DNA of 64,000 nucleotides, taken from NCBI GenBank assembly GCA_905178155.1, contig CAJINV010000020.1, positions 1,178,001 through 1,242,000 on the forward strand. Reading direction: 5' to 3'. The notes beneath the pieces are model-generated. The model made no database searches and was not told the origin of the DNA. It was given only the letters and a program-made list of their open reading frames with translations. Each line of letters opens with the position of its first letter. Positions within the stretch are counted from its first letter, which is position 1. Positions 22,201-29,358 of this stretch are shown piece after piece. A program made the translations under genes and the position numbers. The stretch is from Amoebophrya sp. A120 (taxonomy: Eukaryota > Sar > Dinophyceae > Syndiniales > Amoebophryaceae).

Positions 22201-23171
22201 GCACTGCTGGAGCTGTACGGTACGTCCGGATCATCAGCATTCTGCTCGTCCTCTACTTCAAACTCGTCTGTAGGAACGTCGTTTTGTGGAGCGGCTGCTG
22301 TGCCAGTAGCAGTCTCTGCTTCTGCCTGCTGGTGATCCCCGTCTATTGCTCCTTCCTGTGATGTTGTAGTTGTTCCTGAGGCTAGTGCTATTGTATTGCT
22401 GTCTCTCGCCGATGATTCTGCAGAAAATGCTGGTGCTTGCTCAGGTTGTTCACCACCGACTCCACTGCCTGAGGTTTCGGGTTGCATTTCGCTTGCAGTT
22501 GCATCATCTCGTCCCGGGGTAGGAGGTGCAGAAGTAGTTGCAGTACCTTCACTGCTCTCTTCACCAGAGGACGTTAAAACGGCATGATCCGCACTGCTTT
22601 CCGCCCAAACATTTTCCTCCTGCAACACTTTTCGATCAACATTCGACCGCTCCCATTGCCGTTCGATGTTTCCGTCTGTTGGTAGTTGTTCGGAAGACGA
22701 CGTGGTTGTGGTCTGCTGATTAGGTGCTTGCGATGATGTTTGTTGTACTTGCAGCTCCTCAGCATCTCCGTTCTTTTCTGCAGCCTGGACACTAGCGTCT
22801 GTAATAGCCGAGGATCTTTCCTCCTGCTCGGAGAGATCATGAAATACCGCAGCGCCAGGCGACGGGTCCTTTTCATCAGCACGCGAAGAAGGATCTGTTG
22901 GTGGAGCCGCGTCAGCTTCAGGCTCCGTGGCAGCAAGGACATCCTCGGTATCGTCGTCCGCCGCACGTCGACGGCCCGATGCAAAACACAAGAACGGGGT
23001 GACTCGGCTTCTATTCTGTTGAGATGAAACACCATGGTTGTCCAAAGGGCGAGTCAAAAGCTCATTATGGTGCAGCTGCAGTACTAGCAACACATGGCTC
23101 AGGCACGAAAAAACGAACCGACGCGACGCGAGGACACCAGAGGTGGGTGCAACGACTGCAAAAGCGCACAT
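4255..23171 (-). CDS. large secreted or membrane-anchored hypothetical protein, 7 exons, interrupted by a 12.9-kb nested intron
   Basis: Exons: 23171-21069, 20891-20346, 20195-20152, 19904-19348, 19233-18837, 18583-17554 and 4680-4255, 5,103 nt, 1,701 codons; every joint keeps frame. The ATG at 23171 is followed by a hydrophobic segment (FVFSCLSHVLLVLQL) that suits a signal peptide or anchor. Residues about 60-330 are disordered and acidic/Ser-rich. The rest is mixed and better ordered, with FQFWDHFTAGDQVRIYLND directly after the first joint, and Lys/Ser-rich linkers. No family is recognised. All six introns are introners (K, K, M, C, M and C type). The last one holds the whole retrotransposon 4780-17542, which makes this an 18.9-kb gene. 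Because a 12.9-kb intron may not be spliced efficiently, the allele may be damaged. The true C-terminus may lie further left (exons near 3840-3359). Confidence 0.6.
4780..4967 (-). repeat. split direct repeat B2 (outer right end of the element)
   Basis: 188 bp starting with AATTGTTGTCG on the plus strand and ending GTTTGTGCGC. It equals B1 (5233-5420) except for four substitutions. Its outer edge AATT abuts the introner sequence GGATGGTTA. Confidence 0.9.
5114..5236 (-). repeat. split direct repeat A2
   Basis: 123 bp from TTTTCAAAATAAAG to CTCATAATT on the plus strand, identical to A1 (17420-17542) except for one C/T change. It overlaps B1 by the four bases AATT, so the B1/A2 joint equals the expected junction of a circular intermediate. 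Confidence 0.9.
5233..5420 (-). repeat. split direct repeat B1
   Basis: 188-bp copy of B2 located directly behind the stop of the RT-RNase H gene (40 bp away), sharing AATT with A2. A 146-bp unique spacer (4968-5113) separates A2 from B2. Confidence 0.9.
5460..9102 (-). CDS. reverse transcriptase - RNase H of the DIRS-like element, 3 exons
   Basis: Exons 9102-7983, 7894-7062 and 6830-5460 sum to 3,324 nt, 1,107 residues, in frame throughout. The first ~230 residues are linker-like. RT motifs follow in order: KIRVISDYS (finger), GVDFKDSFGHW (motif A with its Asp), PFSIGPAP (motif B) and YLDYVDDVRF (motif C, the YVDD metal-binding pair). RNase H follows, with VYMDAAKG (first Asp), INELESLAVL (Glu), KTDNPTAK (second Asp) and NIIADALSRHE (last Asp). 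This is the arrangement of DIRS-type elements, which lack an aspartic protease. It copies the element RNA into DNA. Intron 1 (88 bp, GT-AG) is an introner-like hairpin placed just after motif B. Intron 2 (231 bp, TATG...GATA) has a relative at 10865. An in-frame TAG directly precedes the ATG. Four active-site acids of RNase H and both of RT motif C are present, so it looks functional. Confidence 0.85.
6831..7061 (-). repeat. element-specific repeat intron, copy 1 (in RT-RNase H)
   Basis: 231 bp with TA...TA edges lying between the two RNase H parts; removal joins NY-KE to TQSKYALF in frame. It shares with 10865-11127 a stretch of about 60 bp (GGGTAGCCAGAATATGGG, then TAAACACGTCAACTCGGG in this copy). 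The flanks TGCGT and TTCTT do not match, unlike the host introners. Confidence 0.65.
7895..7982 (-). repeat. hairpin introner with GT-AG borders inside the RT gene
   Basis: 88 bp. Terminal inverted repeats are TATCGCAAAAAAATCAGTGC and TATGCAAAGAAAAAAATCAG, around a centre with TTGCATGAC. The intron proper is GTGGTATCGC...CATACAAG. Splicing gives PAP-ESDFFVKAF in frame between RT motifs B and C. Confidence 0.75.
9103..9453 (-). CDS. 116-codon frame directly upstream of and in phase with the RT gene
   Basis: The frame opens at an ATG at 9453 and ends at TAG (9103-9105), with the RT start ATG following immediately in the same frame. The product is basic and hydrophilic (RRLPREERRYQENTHRSDRN, CCLSRSNILAIIEHERR), helix-prone, with no recognised domain. 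It may be an N-terminal extension of the RT protein made by read-through of the TAG or by an unrecognised small intron, or it may be a separate small ORF. It resembles a leader or linker more than an enzyme. No introner was seen in it. Confidence 0.35.
   Translation of the reverse strand: MYQVAQELIRRLPREERRYQENTHRSDRNLRAQRALCSDKQLCTIQTNWINKNAWLFSPEDVARGRVRQDLRDACADAQCCLSRSNILAIIEHERRKRDSFFVYRPDTGLIMRNPF
9454..10083. other. 630 bp inside the retrotransposon without a clear gene
   Basis: Short frames on both strands with A/T-rich stretches. It separates ORF4b from the RT unit and could hold promoter or 3'-end signals. I see no repeat or terminal structure. Confidence 0.3.
10084..10737 (-). CDS. 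retrotransposon ORF4b, unrecognised helical protein
   Basis: 217 residues from the ATG at 10737 (MNLEHIDYFVKQPVDRQ); the frame stays open further upstream (TFATISFLIVRLR) to a possible acceptor (TTCATCCACAG) near 10782, so a longer 5' end is possible. The protein looks all-helical, with several Cys and Trp in the middle (FRWCMSKN, HLSEIWHYP). Its Lys/Leu-rich C-terminal part (KTKLKKIRMFELNLRKEGKE) ends in a Ser/Asp tail. No zinc finger, methyltransferase or hydrolase signature is seen, which are the accessory genes known from DIRS and Ngaro elements. It lies between the recombinase and RT genes on the same strand. It may be a structural or regulatory product of the element; the function is unknown. 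Confidence 0.55.
   Translation of the reverse strand: MNLEHIDYFVKQPVDRQAKSMLMNIKDLGKSEQNSKQLMEVITGFRWCMSKNLIASKSSDPDKLRSTCVTLLDCLEAIASRQACQGKLAEALACAMDSVRSHLSEIWHYPAQSETMQGKKWSSLLQTRNFALTAVTMYREHRDAPPAEIAKIFNLEKTKLKKIRMFELNLRKEGKELARLSDKMLLELLHPRDLPEHLKNKTRDSSSESSYPSTNDD
10832..11472 (-). CDS. retrotransposon ORF4a, small membrane-type protein, 2 exons
   Basis: The ATG at 11472 gives MERPLMHLSGWRFW. Exon 1 (11472-11128) and exon 2 (10864-10832) join in frame after removal of the 263-bp repeat intron, ending ...CRFYCRSKKLEHRNS, 125 residues. A hydrophobic helix pair lies near residues 75-105 (VLILYMLIELGLINGY and LLCASVAYLVAQK). The N-terminal half is amphipathic and aromatic. A putative membrane protein encoded inside a YR retrotransposon is unusual. 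No family is recognised. The frame-restoring removal of an intron that recurs in the RT gene supports that it is real. It might instead be the N-terminal part of ORF4b if another splice is used. Confidence 0.45.
10865..11127 (-). repeat. element-specific repeat intron, copy 2 (in ORF4a)
   Basis: 263 bp, TATCGTCG...GTCAATA on the plus strand. The right 60 bp match 6831-7061 (AGCCAGAATATGG, GTGCTAAATACATC). The flanks ACAAT and GATCG do not form a direct repeat. Confidence 0.55.
11653..13895 (-). CDS. tyrosine recombinase of the DIRS-like element, 2 exons
   Basis: Exons 13895-12787 and 12679-11653, 711 residues; the 107-bp intron has textbook borders (GGGTAATG...TCTCAG) and the frame continues. 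Residues 1-240 are low-complexity (Ser-rich, Lys-rich). Residues ~270-370 look like a helical core-binding domain (TSKGYSAILSKVVPAVAKEL). The catalytic part carries Arg I in VRRSDELRELRAKDV, the second Arg in PISLRKGGAKHF, a Trp in HQGGWRN and the presumed nucleophile in LDIHYAP, ten residues after the Trp, as in DIRS recombinases. The His of the usual HxxR box is Ile here (ISLR). It would insert the circular DNA copy by site-specific recombination at AATT. Crypton recombinases share these motifs but would not come with RT and split repeats. Confidence 0.82.
14192..15886 (-). CDS. Gag-like protein with RING-like and zinc-knuckle motifs, 3 exons
   Basis: Exons 15886-15425, 15343-15090 and 14945-14192 sum to 489 residues in frame. 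The N-terminus (MSPRCVICFSGT) starts a Cys-rich module with four or more Cys pairs (CVIC, CICSNC, CKAC) spaced like a RING or PHD finger. The middle is helical with many aromatic residues (WTILARYFLWPVTYYER). The C-terminal third has a knuckle of the form C-x4-C-x4-H-x4-C (CPKPQCGGEAHWNKDC) followed by a Gln/Gly-rich basic tail, typical of nucleic-acid-binding Gag proteins. Intron 1 (81 bp) is GC-AG with a CACAG repeat at both borders; intron 2 (144 bp) is GTACGT...CTCAG. It should package element RNA. The N-terminal finger is unusual for Gag. Confidence 0.7.
16214..17000 (-). CDS. retrotransposon ORF1, helical protein of unknown role, 2 exons
   Basis: The ATG at 17000 (MPLLSSGSLLVVSRLKKDL) opens exon 1 to 16581; a 94-bp intron (GTATTAG...TTTCAG) leads to exon 2 (16486-16214), 230 residues in all. 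The product is mostly helical with repeated Leu/Val spacing (LETVANLVEAHAQRVQ) and no Cys cluster. It is the first gene behind the A1 repeat, the place where Gag normally sits, while the zinc-knuckle Gag is the next gene. It may therefore be a second structural protein or a capsid-type part. No family is recognised. An upstream frame (17230-17033) could add a further 5' exon. Confidence 0.55.
17420..17542 (-). repeat. split direct repeat A1 (outer left end of the element)
   Basis: 123-bp copy of A2, whose outer edge CATAATT abuts the introner end TTCTGTGAATA. About 420 bp separate it from the ORF1 start; that stretch probably holds the promoter of the element. Confidence 0.9.
18589..18836 (-). 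repeat. introner, M family (GTTCTCAA / TTGAGAAT ends)
   Basis: 248 bp, TATGGCGTTCTCAAG...TTTGAGAATCCCATA, flanked by TCTGC on both sides. Removal joins VAD to DDTVWHRA in frame. Confidence 0.8.
19239..19347 (-). repeat. introner, C family (compact hairpin)
   Basis: 109 bp, TATCCACAGAAAAAAACCC...CTTTTTCTGTGGATA, flanked by TCCGC on both sides. The two inner halves pair (CACATCCATTG / AATTGGATGTGG) around TGCATGACAAA. Removal joins LVR to KREAYD in frame. Confidence 0.85.
19910..20151 (-). repeat. introner, M family
   Basis: 242 bp, TATGGGGCTCTCAAGCG...GTGAGAACGCCATA, flanks TAGAG and CAGAA (imperfect repeat). Removal keeps frame in the large gene. Confidence 0.75.
20201..20345 (-). repeat. 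introner, K family (GTGCAAAAGTATCGCACTCGTA ends)
   Basis: 145 bp, TATCCTGTGCAAAAGTATCG...CGATACTTTTGCACTTCATA, flanked by GTCCG on both sides. Removal joins LQHPD to LQHQDEG in frame. Confidence 0.85.
20892..21068 (-). repeat. introner, K family, diverged
   Basis: About 177 bp with ends GCATCCTGTGCAAAATTATC and, inverted, GCATTGCAAATAAACTGTCG. No clean flanking repeat. Removal joins GAFLS to FQFWDHF in frame. Confidence 0.65.
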
Positions 23172-23951
23172 ACGTGATACGGAGGAAATAAGGAGATGTG
23201 GGAATATTTCATCTATTTAGATTCCCGAACTAACATTAGGGTCTCCATGAGGCCGGGCATTCAAAATCGAAACACAAATCGCACAGTTGAAAGGCGAACC
23301 CTTTCGTTGTAATCGTCCCATGCATATGAAGACTAGACCACCACAACAAAGAACGAACTAAAAACTAACCTTTTCGACGTCATTAATCGCGTTTCATCAG
23401 ATCACACGAAAGAAAAGCCAACATTACACAAGACACAAAGTAGAGTACGCAATCTTCACACCTGCCAATTTATGATCAGGATTGGATCTGCGATCCGAGG
23501 GCACTGCGCGACTGCATTTGAGTTTGACACGATGGCGGTGCATTATCACAATCATGTTCATGATGAAGTTCCTTTTTATTGGATGATCATTTTCATTGAT
23601 TGTCCTAGTAGGATCGTATGGCAACACGAATAAACATGAAGGATACGACAACGAACCCCAGGAGACACAAATAATGGCTTCGGCCGTCCGTGCGCGTGCC
23701 GCTAAACTATTTTCGATCAAAACAATAAAAACGTAAACACATTTAGCTTGATCTTTCTGGATATCTTTCTTCCATGCGTGCCACACACATTAACGAACCA
23801 AACTAAACTTCGAAGAATGGTGCAAGGTCAAACACAAACACAAGCGCTCCGTTGTTGTGAAAGATCACGGGACCACCACCGGAATCAAGTTTTTGCTATG
23901 TTTCATGTTGCAGGCAACTGAAGCGCGAATGCCACTGCCAGGTGGACGATG
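23172..23951. other. 780-bp intergenic region
   Basis: Lies between the stop of the single-span gene (23952) and the start of the large gene (23171). It should hold the promoter and 5' leader of the latter. No repeat, hairpin or coding frame with protein-like sequence was seen. Confidence 0.4.
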
Positions 23952-25022
23952 TCAAATTCGAATGTTCGAGTACATTGCGGGGTAATGCTTCTGGAATTCC
24001 AGTTCTTCGGTTTTTGGGGTGGGGAAACGGAAAGATTTTGGAAGAAAATCTAAAAATTCGTGACATTCCCATTTCTTAGGAATGAATAGTTCGGCTGCTA
24101 TGTTTCTGAAAAGGAAATTACAATGGCAATGAGCACAGCAACTCACGGTCTTCCTCTGTGTGGACGCCTCGAAAAACAAAAAAAGATCTGTGGCGCGTGG
24201 CTACAACCTTGCCAAGCGGCATCAGACGTTGTGAGCGGTGGACGAACTTGGTGAAGCGCCATTATCATTAAAGGTAAAAATGTTACCTTCTTTGCTGATC
24301 ATCCTTTCGTCGTGCGAGAACACCGCGTCGTAGGACAGCATTTGTCGCCCAGCAGGCAGAAGCTGGTTAGAATCTCCGTACAAGTCGAGTCGCTTCTGCG
24401 GGTCGTAGTCATTCTTCTGGGCACGGGTATGCTAAGGAAAAATTATATTTGAGTTGTCACGTCGCATAACGCACAGCTTGTTTTGCAGTGGAACTGTTGG
24501 CGCATTTCGTTCCGTATACAGAGATGGTATAATTTCAGTGGAAGCAACAGAATCTTCCTTGTCTTGAGTCTCTTCTCTATCCTCAGCATAGACGTACTCA
24601 TGATTTTTTTTTATTAAGATGCATCATAGTCGTCCTCAGCCAAAACTAGTACAACACTGGCAGTCAGTGGTCATACTTACACATGCGTAGTTAGATAGTG
24701 TGACTCCCAAACAGGATAACAATTTTTCCAAAGGATACACGGACCACACGAATTTCTCCTTTTCTAAATTCTCCCCGTGCTTCCGGTACATGCAATTGAT
24801 GACGACGATGAGCAGGACTACGCAGGTTCCCAGACCAAAGACAAGCACAAGCATGCAGAAAGGAATATGCGTCTTCCCACGCTTGGTTTGCTGGTCATCG
24901 TCTACAACTTGGTGTGGTGAAACCCCGCGAGCCTGCTTTTTACCTCCGCCCATAATTGTGCTACTTGCAAGAGGTGGAATAGCTTGGAGGTCTACTCGTC
25001 CAGCATTTTGTCGCTTGTTCAT
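23952..25022 (-). CDS. single-span membrane protein, 4 exons with GT-AG introns
   Basis: Exons 25022-24681, 24431-24287, 24207-24147 and 24105-23952 give 233 residues in frame. The ATG at 25022 starts a hydrophilic head (MNKRQNAGRVDLQAIPPLAS). A strong membrane span follows at about residues 55-78 (FCMLVLVFGLGTCVVLLIVV), then a basic residue cluster and a mixed C-terminal domain (ELFIPKKWECHEFLDFLP). The donors are GTAAGT, GTAACA and GTGAGT, and the acceptors end in TTAG, CAAG and TTCAG, so this gene uses ordinary spliceosomal introns, unlike its neighbours. Its start is only 102 bp from the stop of the secreted-protein gene. No family is recognised. Exon 3 is the least certain part. Confidence 0.55.
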
Positions 25023-25124
25023 AGGATCGTCCGCTGCCAGATGAATCTCTTGGCTCTCTTGTAGCTGCAGTTGTTCTCCTTTCCTTTCGCTGCCATCCGA
25101 AACTCTCGGACAGGTGACTCCGTC

Positions 25125-27652
25125 CTAGTCCTTCACGTTGGAGCATAATTCAATTCGCCCAATGGCCATGTCAAACAAGTGACTTGGATCGCGAGCGCGG
25201 CCGTCCCCGTACTCCCAATCTACACGCTTTGTCGCGCCGCGTCTGTACTCCCAATAGGTATTTGGCGTGTGGAAATGAAAGGTCAGTATCCCCCCGGTGT
25301 CCGCTAGCTTCTCGGTGGCTTTGGAAAACGAAGCGCCGCCGGGCACGTTCTCGTGGTGCACGTTTCTCACTTGCCCGAAGAACTTGCTTTCACGATCCGG
25401 CCCAACAAGGTTCCATTCGCCTCCGGACGCATCTTTCGTCTCGCCGACCCGGAGCGCGAAACTGGTTCGCTCGAGCTCCCCCTGCGGTAGAGGTTGTCCA
25501 GGAAGACCGTCAAAGCGAGCGTAGTAGGCGTTCGCGGCTTGTCGTTGTTTTGCTCCTGCTTTTCGTTCCGGAAAATAGTCACCGTCTACTTTGGATTTGG
25601 AGGTAGTGCTAGACGAGTCTGAAGAGTCGTAATGGTGCCACCTCGGGTCGAAGGGCAGCGATTTCATGTCAAACGGCATCTGGCCTTCCCGGGAAAACAG
25701 TTGTCGCCCGTCGTCCAGCGCCACCACCGTATTCAGGACGTGCGTGCGGCACTCCGCAGTCACGAGACCCACGTTGGTGTTTGGGCTGTACACATGGAAC
25801 TGGTGCTGTGTTGGTTCTTTAGTTCGTCCAGTACTTTTTTTCCGTGCGCTAGTAGAACTCGAGTCTTTATCTCCTCCTGTGGCATCATCTTCTCTTGAAG
25901 CCGGTCCTGCGTTTGCATTCTTCCCCCAGCAATTGATCTCCTTTTTCCGCCCCTCACCGCTCGGCTTGTGCACGAACTCTGTGCACTTTGGCGTGGCCGC
26001 GCACAGCTCCAGACACTGGTCCTGCGTGATGCCCGACCGCGCCTTGTGGTCCCCGGTGACCGCAGTTACTAAAGTTTCGTCCGGTACTAAACTGTCGCGC
26101 TGGTGCAGGACTGCGCACTTGTTTGTGCTTTCCTCGGGTAACCGTTCCTGCCGCGGCCACTTCCAGCCGCGGACCGGAGCCAGTTGATCGGGCACGTCGC
26201 GCATCAGAACCAGGCTGCTGACGCCCGCGGTCCAGCCCTGGGGGCCCTCGGTGACGATCTGGTAGGTCCAACAGGGCGGAATGGGCCCCGACGGGTCCCC
26301 CAGCCAGTCCTTCTCGTCGCAGTAGTAGTCTTTGCGCGGCCCGGGGTTGGGGGACATGTTGCCGTCGATAAAGTAGGCGTTGATCATGCAAACGTGCCCG
26401 GGTTCCTTTATAAAAAGAAAAAAACTGTGTAAGAAGTGTAGCTTTGTGTTGCAAACGATGCAAGACACTTACACCTGTCATGCTGGACATGCATCAGAGG
26501 CTCTTTTCGTACGTGTTTCCACGTACCAGCTACGCATAGCTGGTTTTCTGTGTCATGCAGAGAAAACTTGTCATGCTATTCCTTCAAGTTCAAGAAAGTT
26601 ACACCTACAATACACAGTTTTTTTCTTGGATATCCTTCCGCCCGCGATCAATCGTCAACTGCAGGGCCGTCCCCGGGGGGAACTTCCACCGCGTCAGCTT
26701 TTTCTGTGGCACCACGTCCGGCCCCGCCGGGTCGTCCCAGAAGGCCTCCTCGTCGGGGGTCGGCTGCCCGGGCGGGATATGGATGTGTCAGGATAATTGA
26801 AATCGACAAAGTTGAAATAACTTGCAATGCATAAAATGGATGAAAGTCCAAGTGGCGCATGACAAATTTGGGTAGAACCGAAATCCAGTTTGTCATGGTG
26901 TTTCGGTAAGGAAGACGCCTTTTGTCATGCTACTTTCGCAGTGCTCAGTTTCTACTCCTCAACAGGCCCACAATCTGCCTCGCTATCACTTGCCTACTCT
27001 GCAAGACAGGCGCTCTGAGGGCTGCAGTTTATGCATGGCAAACTATTTCAACTTTGACGATTTCAATCCTGACACTTCCATACGGGATCTTGGTCAGGTA
27101 AAATCCCTCGTGGTACATCGGCAGCCGGTCCCAACCGGGGCCGAACCGCACGTCCTGCCTGAGCCGGTTCACCCGGAACCCGGTCGTGCCGACTGTGATT
27201 GCGGGAAGATCCGACTCTTGTGAAGTAGAATTCCTCACCGGAACATCAATCTTTGTTCCCCAGGTTGTTTTCGATGTGTTCACATCCATCCGCTGTTTCC
27301 AAGTCACCAGGTACACCGGCGTGGGTTTGCCATCTTCCAGCATCCAAAAGCAAAACTTCGCGGGTGTGCACGAAGTGGCGGCGGGCAAGGCTGCCTGCTG
27401 CTCGGAACTACCGGTAGTGGGAGAACTTTTGGTAGTAGTTCTTGATGCGGTGTAGTTGAAGAAGCTATCATCGTTGGTGATATCCTCGATAACAAACGCG
27501 TTTGTTTCTCGTTTGTTACCCTCGTGTTCTTTGGCGCGAACGGCGTCCGTGCTGACCACTTCGCCTTTATTTTCATCGAGGTTTGTAGCACGGTCAGCGC
27601 TGGCGTATGCGTTCTGCAGGACGAGCAGCAACGAAATTTTTACCCGGACCAT
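25125..27652 (-). CDS. secreted protein with PAN/apple-like Cys motif, 3 exons
   Basis: Exons 27652-27083, 26772-26633 and 26403-25125, 1,989 nt, 662 residues in frame. The N-terminus MVRVKISLLLVLQNAYAS is a signal peptide. The body has several Asn-x-Ser/Thr sites and Cys pairs. Around residue 355 it reads GITQDQCLELCAATPKCTEF followed by a later CWGK, the pattern of a PAN/apple module, which commonly binds carbohydrate or protein outside the cell. A long mixed domain with many aromatic residues follows (FHFHTPNTYWEYRR). Both introns are introners (S type at 26778, another at 26409) with perfect 5-bp flanking repeats. The product is probably exported or on the cell surface; the ligand is unknown. 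Confidence 0.65.
26409..26632 (-). repeat. introner, A-rich-ended family
   Basis: 224 bp, TATAAAAAGAAAAAAACTGT...ACAGTTTTTTTCTTGGATA, flanked by TCCTT on both sides. It contains inner TGTCATGC motifs. Removal joins GRK to EPGHVCM in frame. Confidence 0.82.
26778..27082 (-). repeat. introner, S family (GTCAGGATTGAAATCG ends)
   Basis: 305 bp, TATGGATGTGTCAGGATAAT...GATTTCAATCCTGACACTTC and CATA, flanked by CGGGA on both sides. Removal joins LTKIP to PGQPTP in frame. Confidence 0.85.
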
Positions 27653-29358
27653 CGCCGTGCTTTATTTTCGCGGCACGGCGACCAGGAACAAATGTGATGA
27701 AAACCACTTGATTCTACGTCTAGCTCTAGGGCTGTTCAACAACCAAAATTACAGACTAACAAAATTATACATTCAACGAAGTTGACTTTGAGACATCACA
27801 CGAAAGTGAATTCATTCTATGTGAGAAACAAATAAAGCTAGTTGTGTCTCTAGCGATAAAGCTAAAGCAGTTAGTACTCTTTTGCACAAGGGAAGCTTGT
27901 GCGCCGGCGGGAAAAGCACCTTTGCAAAAAACGACGTTCTCCATGCCTGTAAAGGAGCTGGATGTGGAACATTTCGTGTATGCCGGTGGTGAATATCGCC
28001 TTTACAAAACGTTCTCGGGAACAACGGTATGGCTATTTATTTTCATAACTACTACAACACGAAGACAAAAGTAAGATAACAAATGAGGGTGTGATGCAAA
28101 TAGCAGGACGACTTTAACAACTTCATGAACGGTAGAACGATAGAACCAAGAACGATAGAACGACTGCCAGAAAGCACGACTTTGTACGACAAATGACACC
28201 ATATTCTTGAAAATCATTTTTCCACCAAGAAGAAGCTGAAGCAAGATAGCACCAGGGTACTGGCATAACGAAACGATAAAGAGACGACATCATGCAATCT
28301 AGGGCTCTGTTGGTCAACAGACCGCCCCGACTGGTTGGTGAACAGCCAACCTGAAGTGATCACGTAAGCCCCTTCAGGTCCGTCGCGGTTCTGCATCAAC
28401 ACAATATGTGTCGCAGCTCAAAGGAGTGGTCTAGTCTCCTTATTTTGTTTTTTTTTTTTTTACGATTACAAGAACTGACTCTGATTCTGTACGATATCCA
28501 AGATGGAGTCCATCGATATCGAATCGCTTTTGGTATACGCAAAACGAGTTGAGAAGCCTACGTCCGCCATAGGAAACGTGTCGACTACTCATTCACCTTG
28601 ATGTGCAATCTCCTCTCTTTCTTCCCAGGCCTCGAGGACCTAGTGCAATCGAGGATCCTTGTAGTCAAGGATCCTGCTCGGTTGCACTACTATGTTGTGA
28701 ATGTGATAAAAAACTTTCAGTAACACTGATATTGATATGCGCAAAGAAAGTAACGATTTAGAAAATTGCACTTGCGTGTACTGTGTGGTACAACTCGCAC
28801 CATGCATTCGTTTTGCCTACTAGATAAAAGGAAAAGGATCTACTCATATGTCAGCTGATAGTGATTTTTTACTTGGCCTCATCCGCATCAACTCATCAAT
28901 GTTGAATCGTGGCGCAAGCTACATCCAAGTAATATCGGCTTTTTACTAGTGTATGGTGTGGTGTATTCTGAACTTGTCACCCTGCGAGGACATGTTCCAT
29001 GCTAGTGGAAGAAAAACGCAGTTTCTCAAGCGGAGTTCGCTACTAAAAATAAGTCAAGAAAAACTGATAAAATCCCCACTCTCTCATTCCCATCGCACAC
29101 CACGTACACGTTGCGGTATGGCCGCTACGCTAGCAACAAAATGAAAATCATTTCATCTAGCATCAGTCAGCTCTTGTTGTATCCATCGGATTCTTGATAG
29201 TACTAGTACGTGGCTCAAGTAGGTGTCCCTGCTTCACGAAAAAAATCTCCCAATGTACATATATCAAACTGGTGACTTATGTTCACCGACCCATTAAGTA
29301 GAAAACTCCTCAAAAAGAAACATCAACATCATCTTCAGTAAAATCAAAGAAAACAAAT
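27653..29358. other. 1.7-kb intergenic region with one copy of a duplicated block
   Basis: Between the four-span gene and the secreted-protein gene. 28460-28660 holds a block that recurs in diverged form at about 31660-32030 (shared pieces GATGGAGTCCAT, GGTATACGCAAAAC, GTCGACTACT and CCCAGGCCTCGAGGACCTAG). A plus-strand frame at 27844-28074 reads protein-like but stands alone. The rest is A/T-rich with no clear gene. Confidence 0.45.
28460..28660. repeat. duplicated intergenic block, copy 1
   Basis: Contains AAGATGGAGTCCAT, ATCGAATCGCTTTTGGTATA, GTCGACTACT and TTCTTCCCAGGCCTCGAGGA in this order. It lies about 810 bp upstream of the start of the secreted-protein gene. The function is unknown; it could be a promoter part, a non-coding RNA or an old insertion. 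Confidence 0.5.

Noticed and set aside
21030-22400. Long plus-strand frame 21225-22361
   Set aside because: High-GC antisense of the first exon of the large gene; Arg/His/Pro-rich composition with no domain.
27844-28074. Plus-strand frame reading FSMPVKELDVEHFVYAGGEY
   Set aside because: It looks somewhat protein-like, but it would be the only plus-strand gene, has no splice partner and no repeat support; not called.
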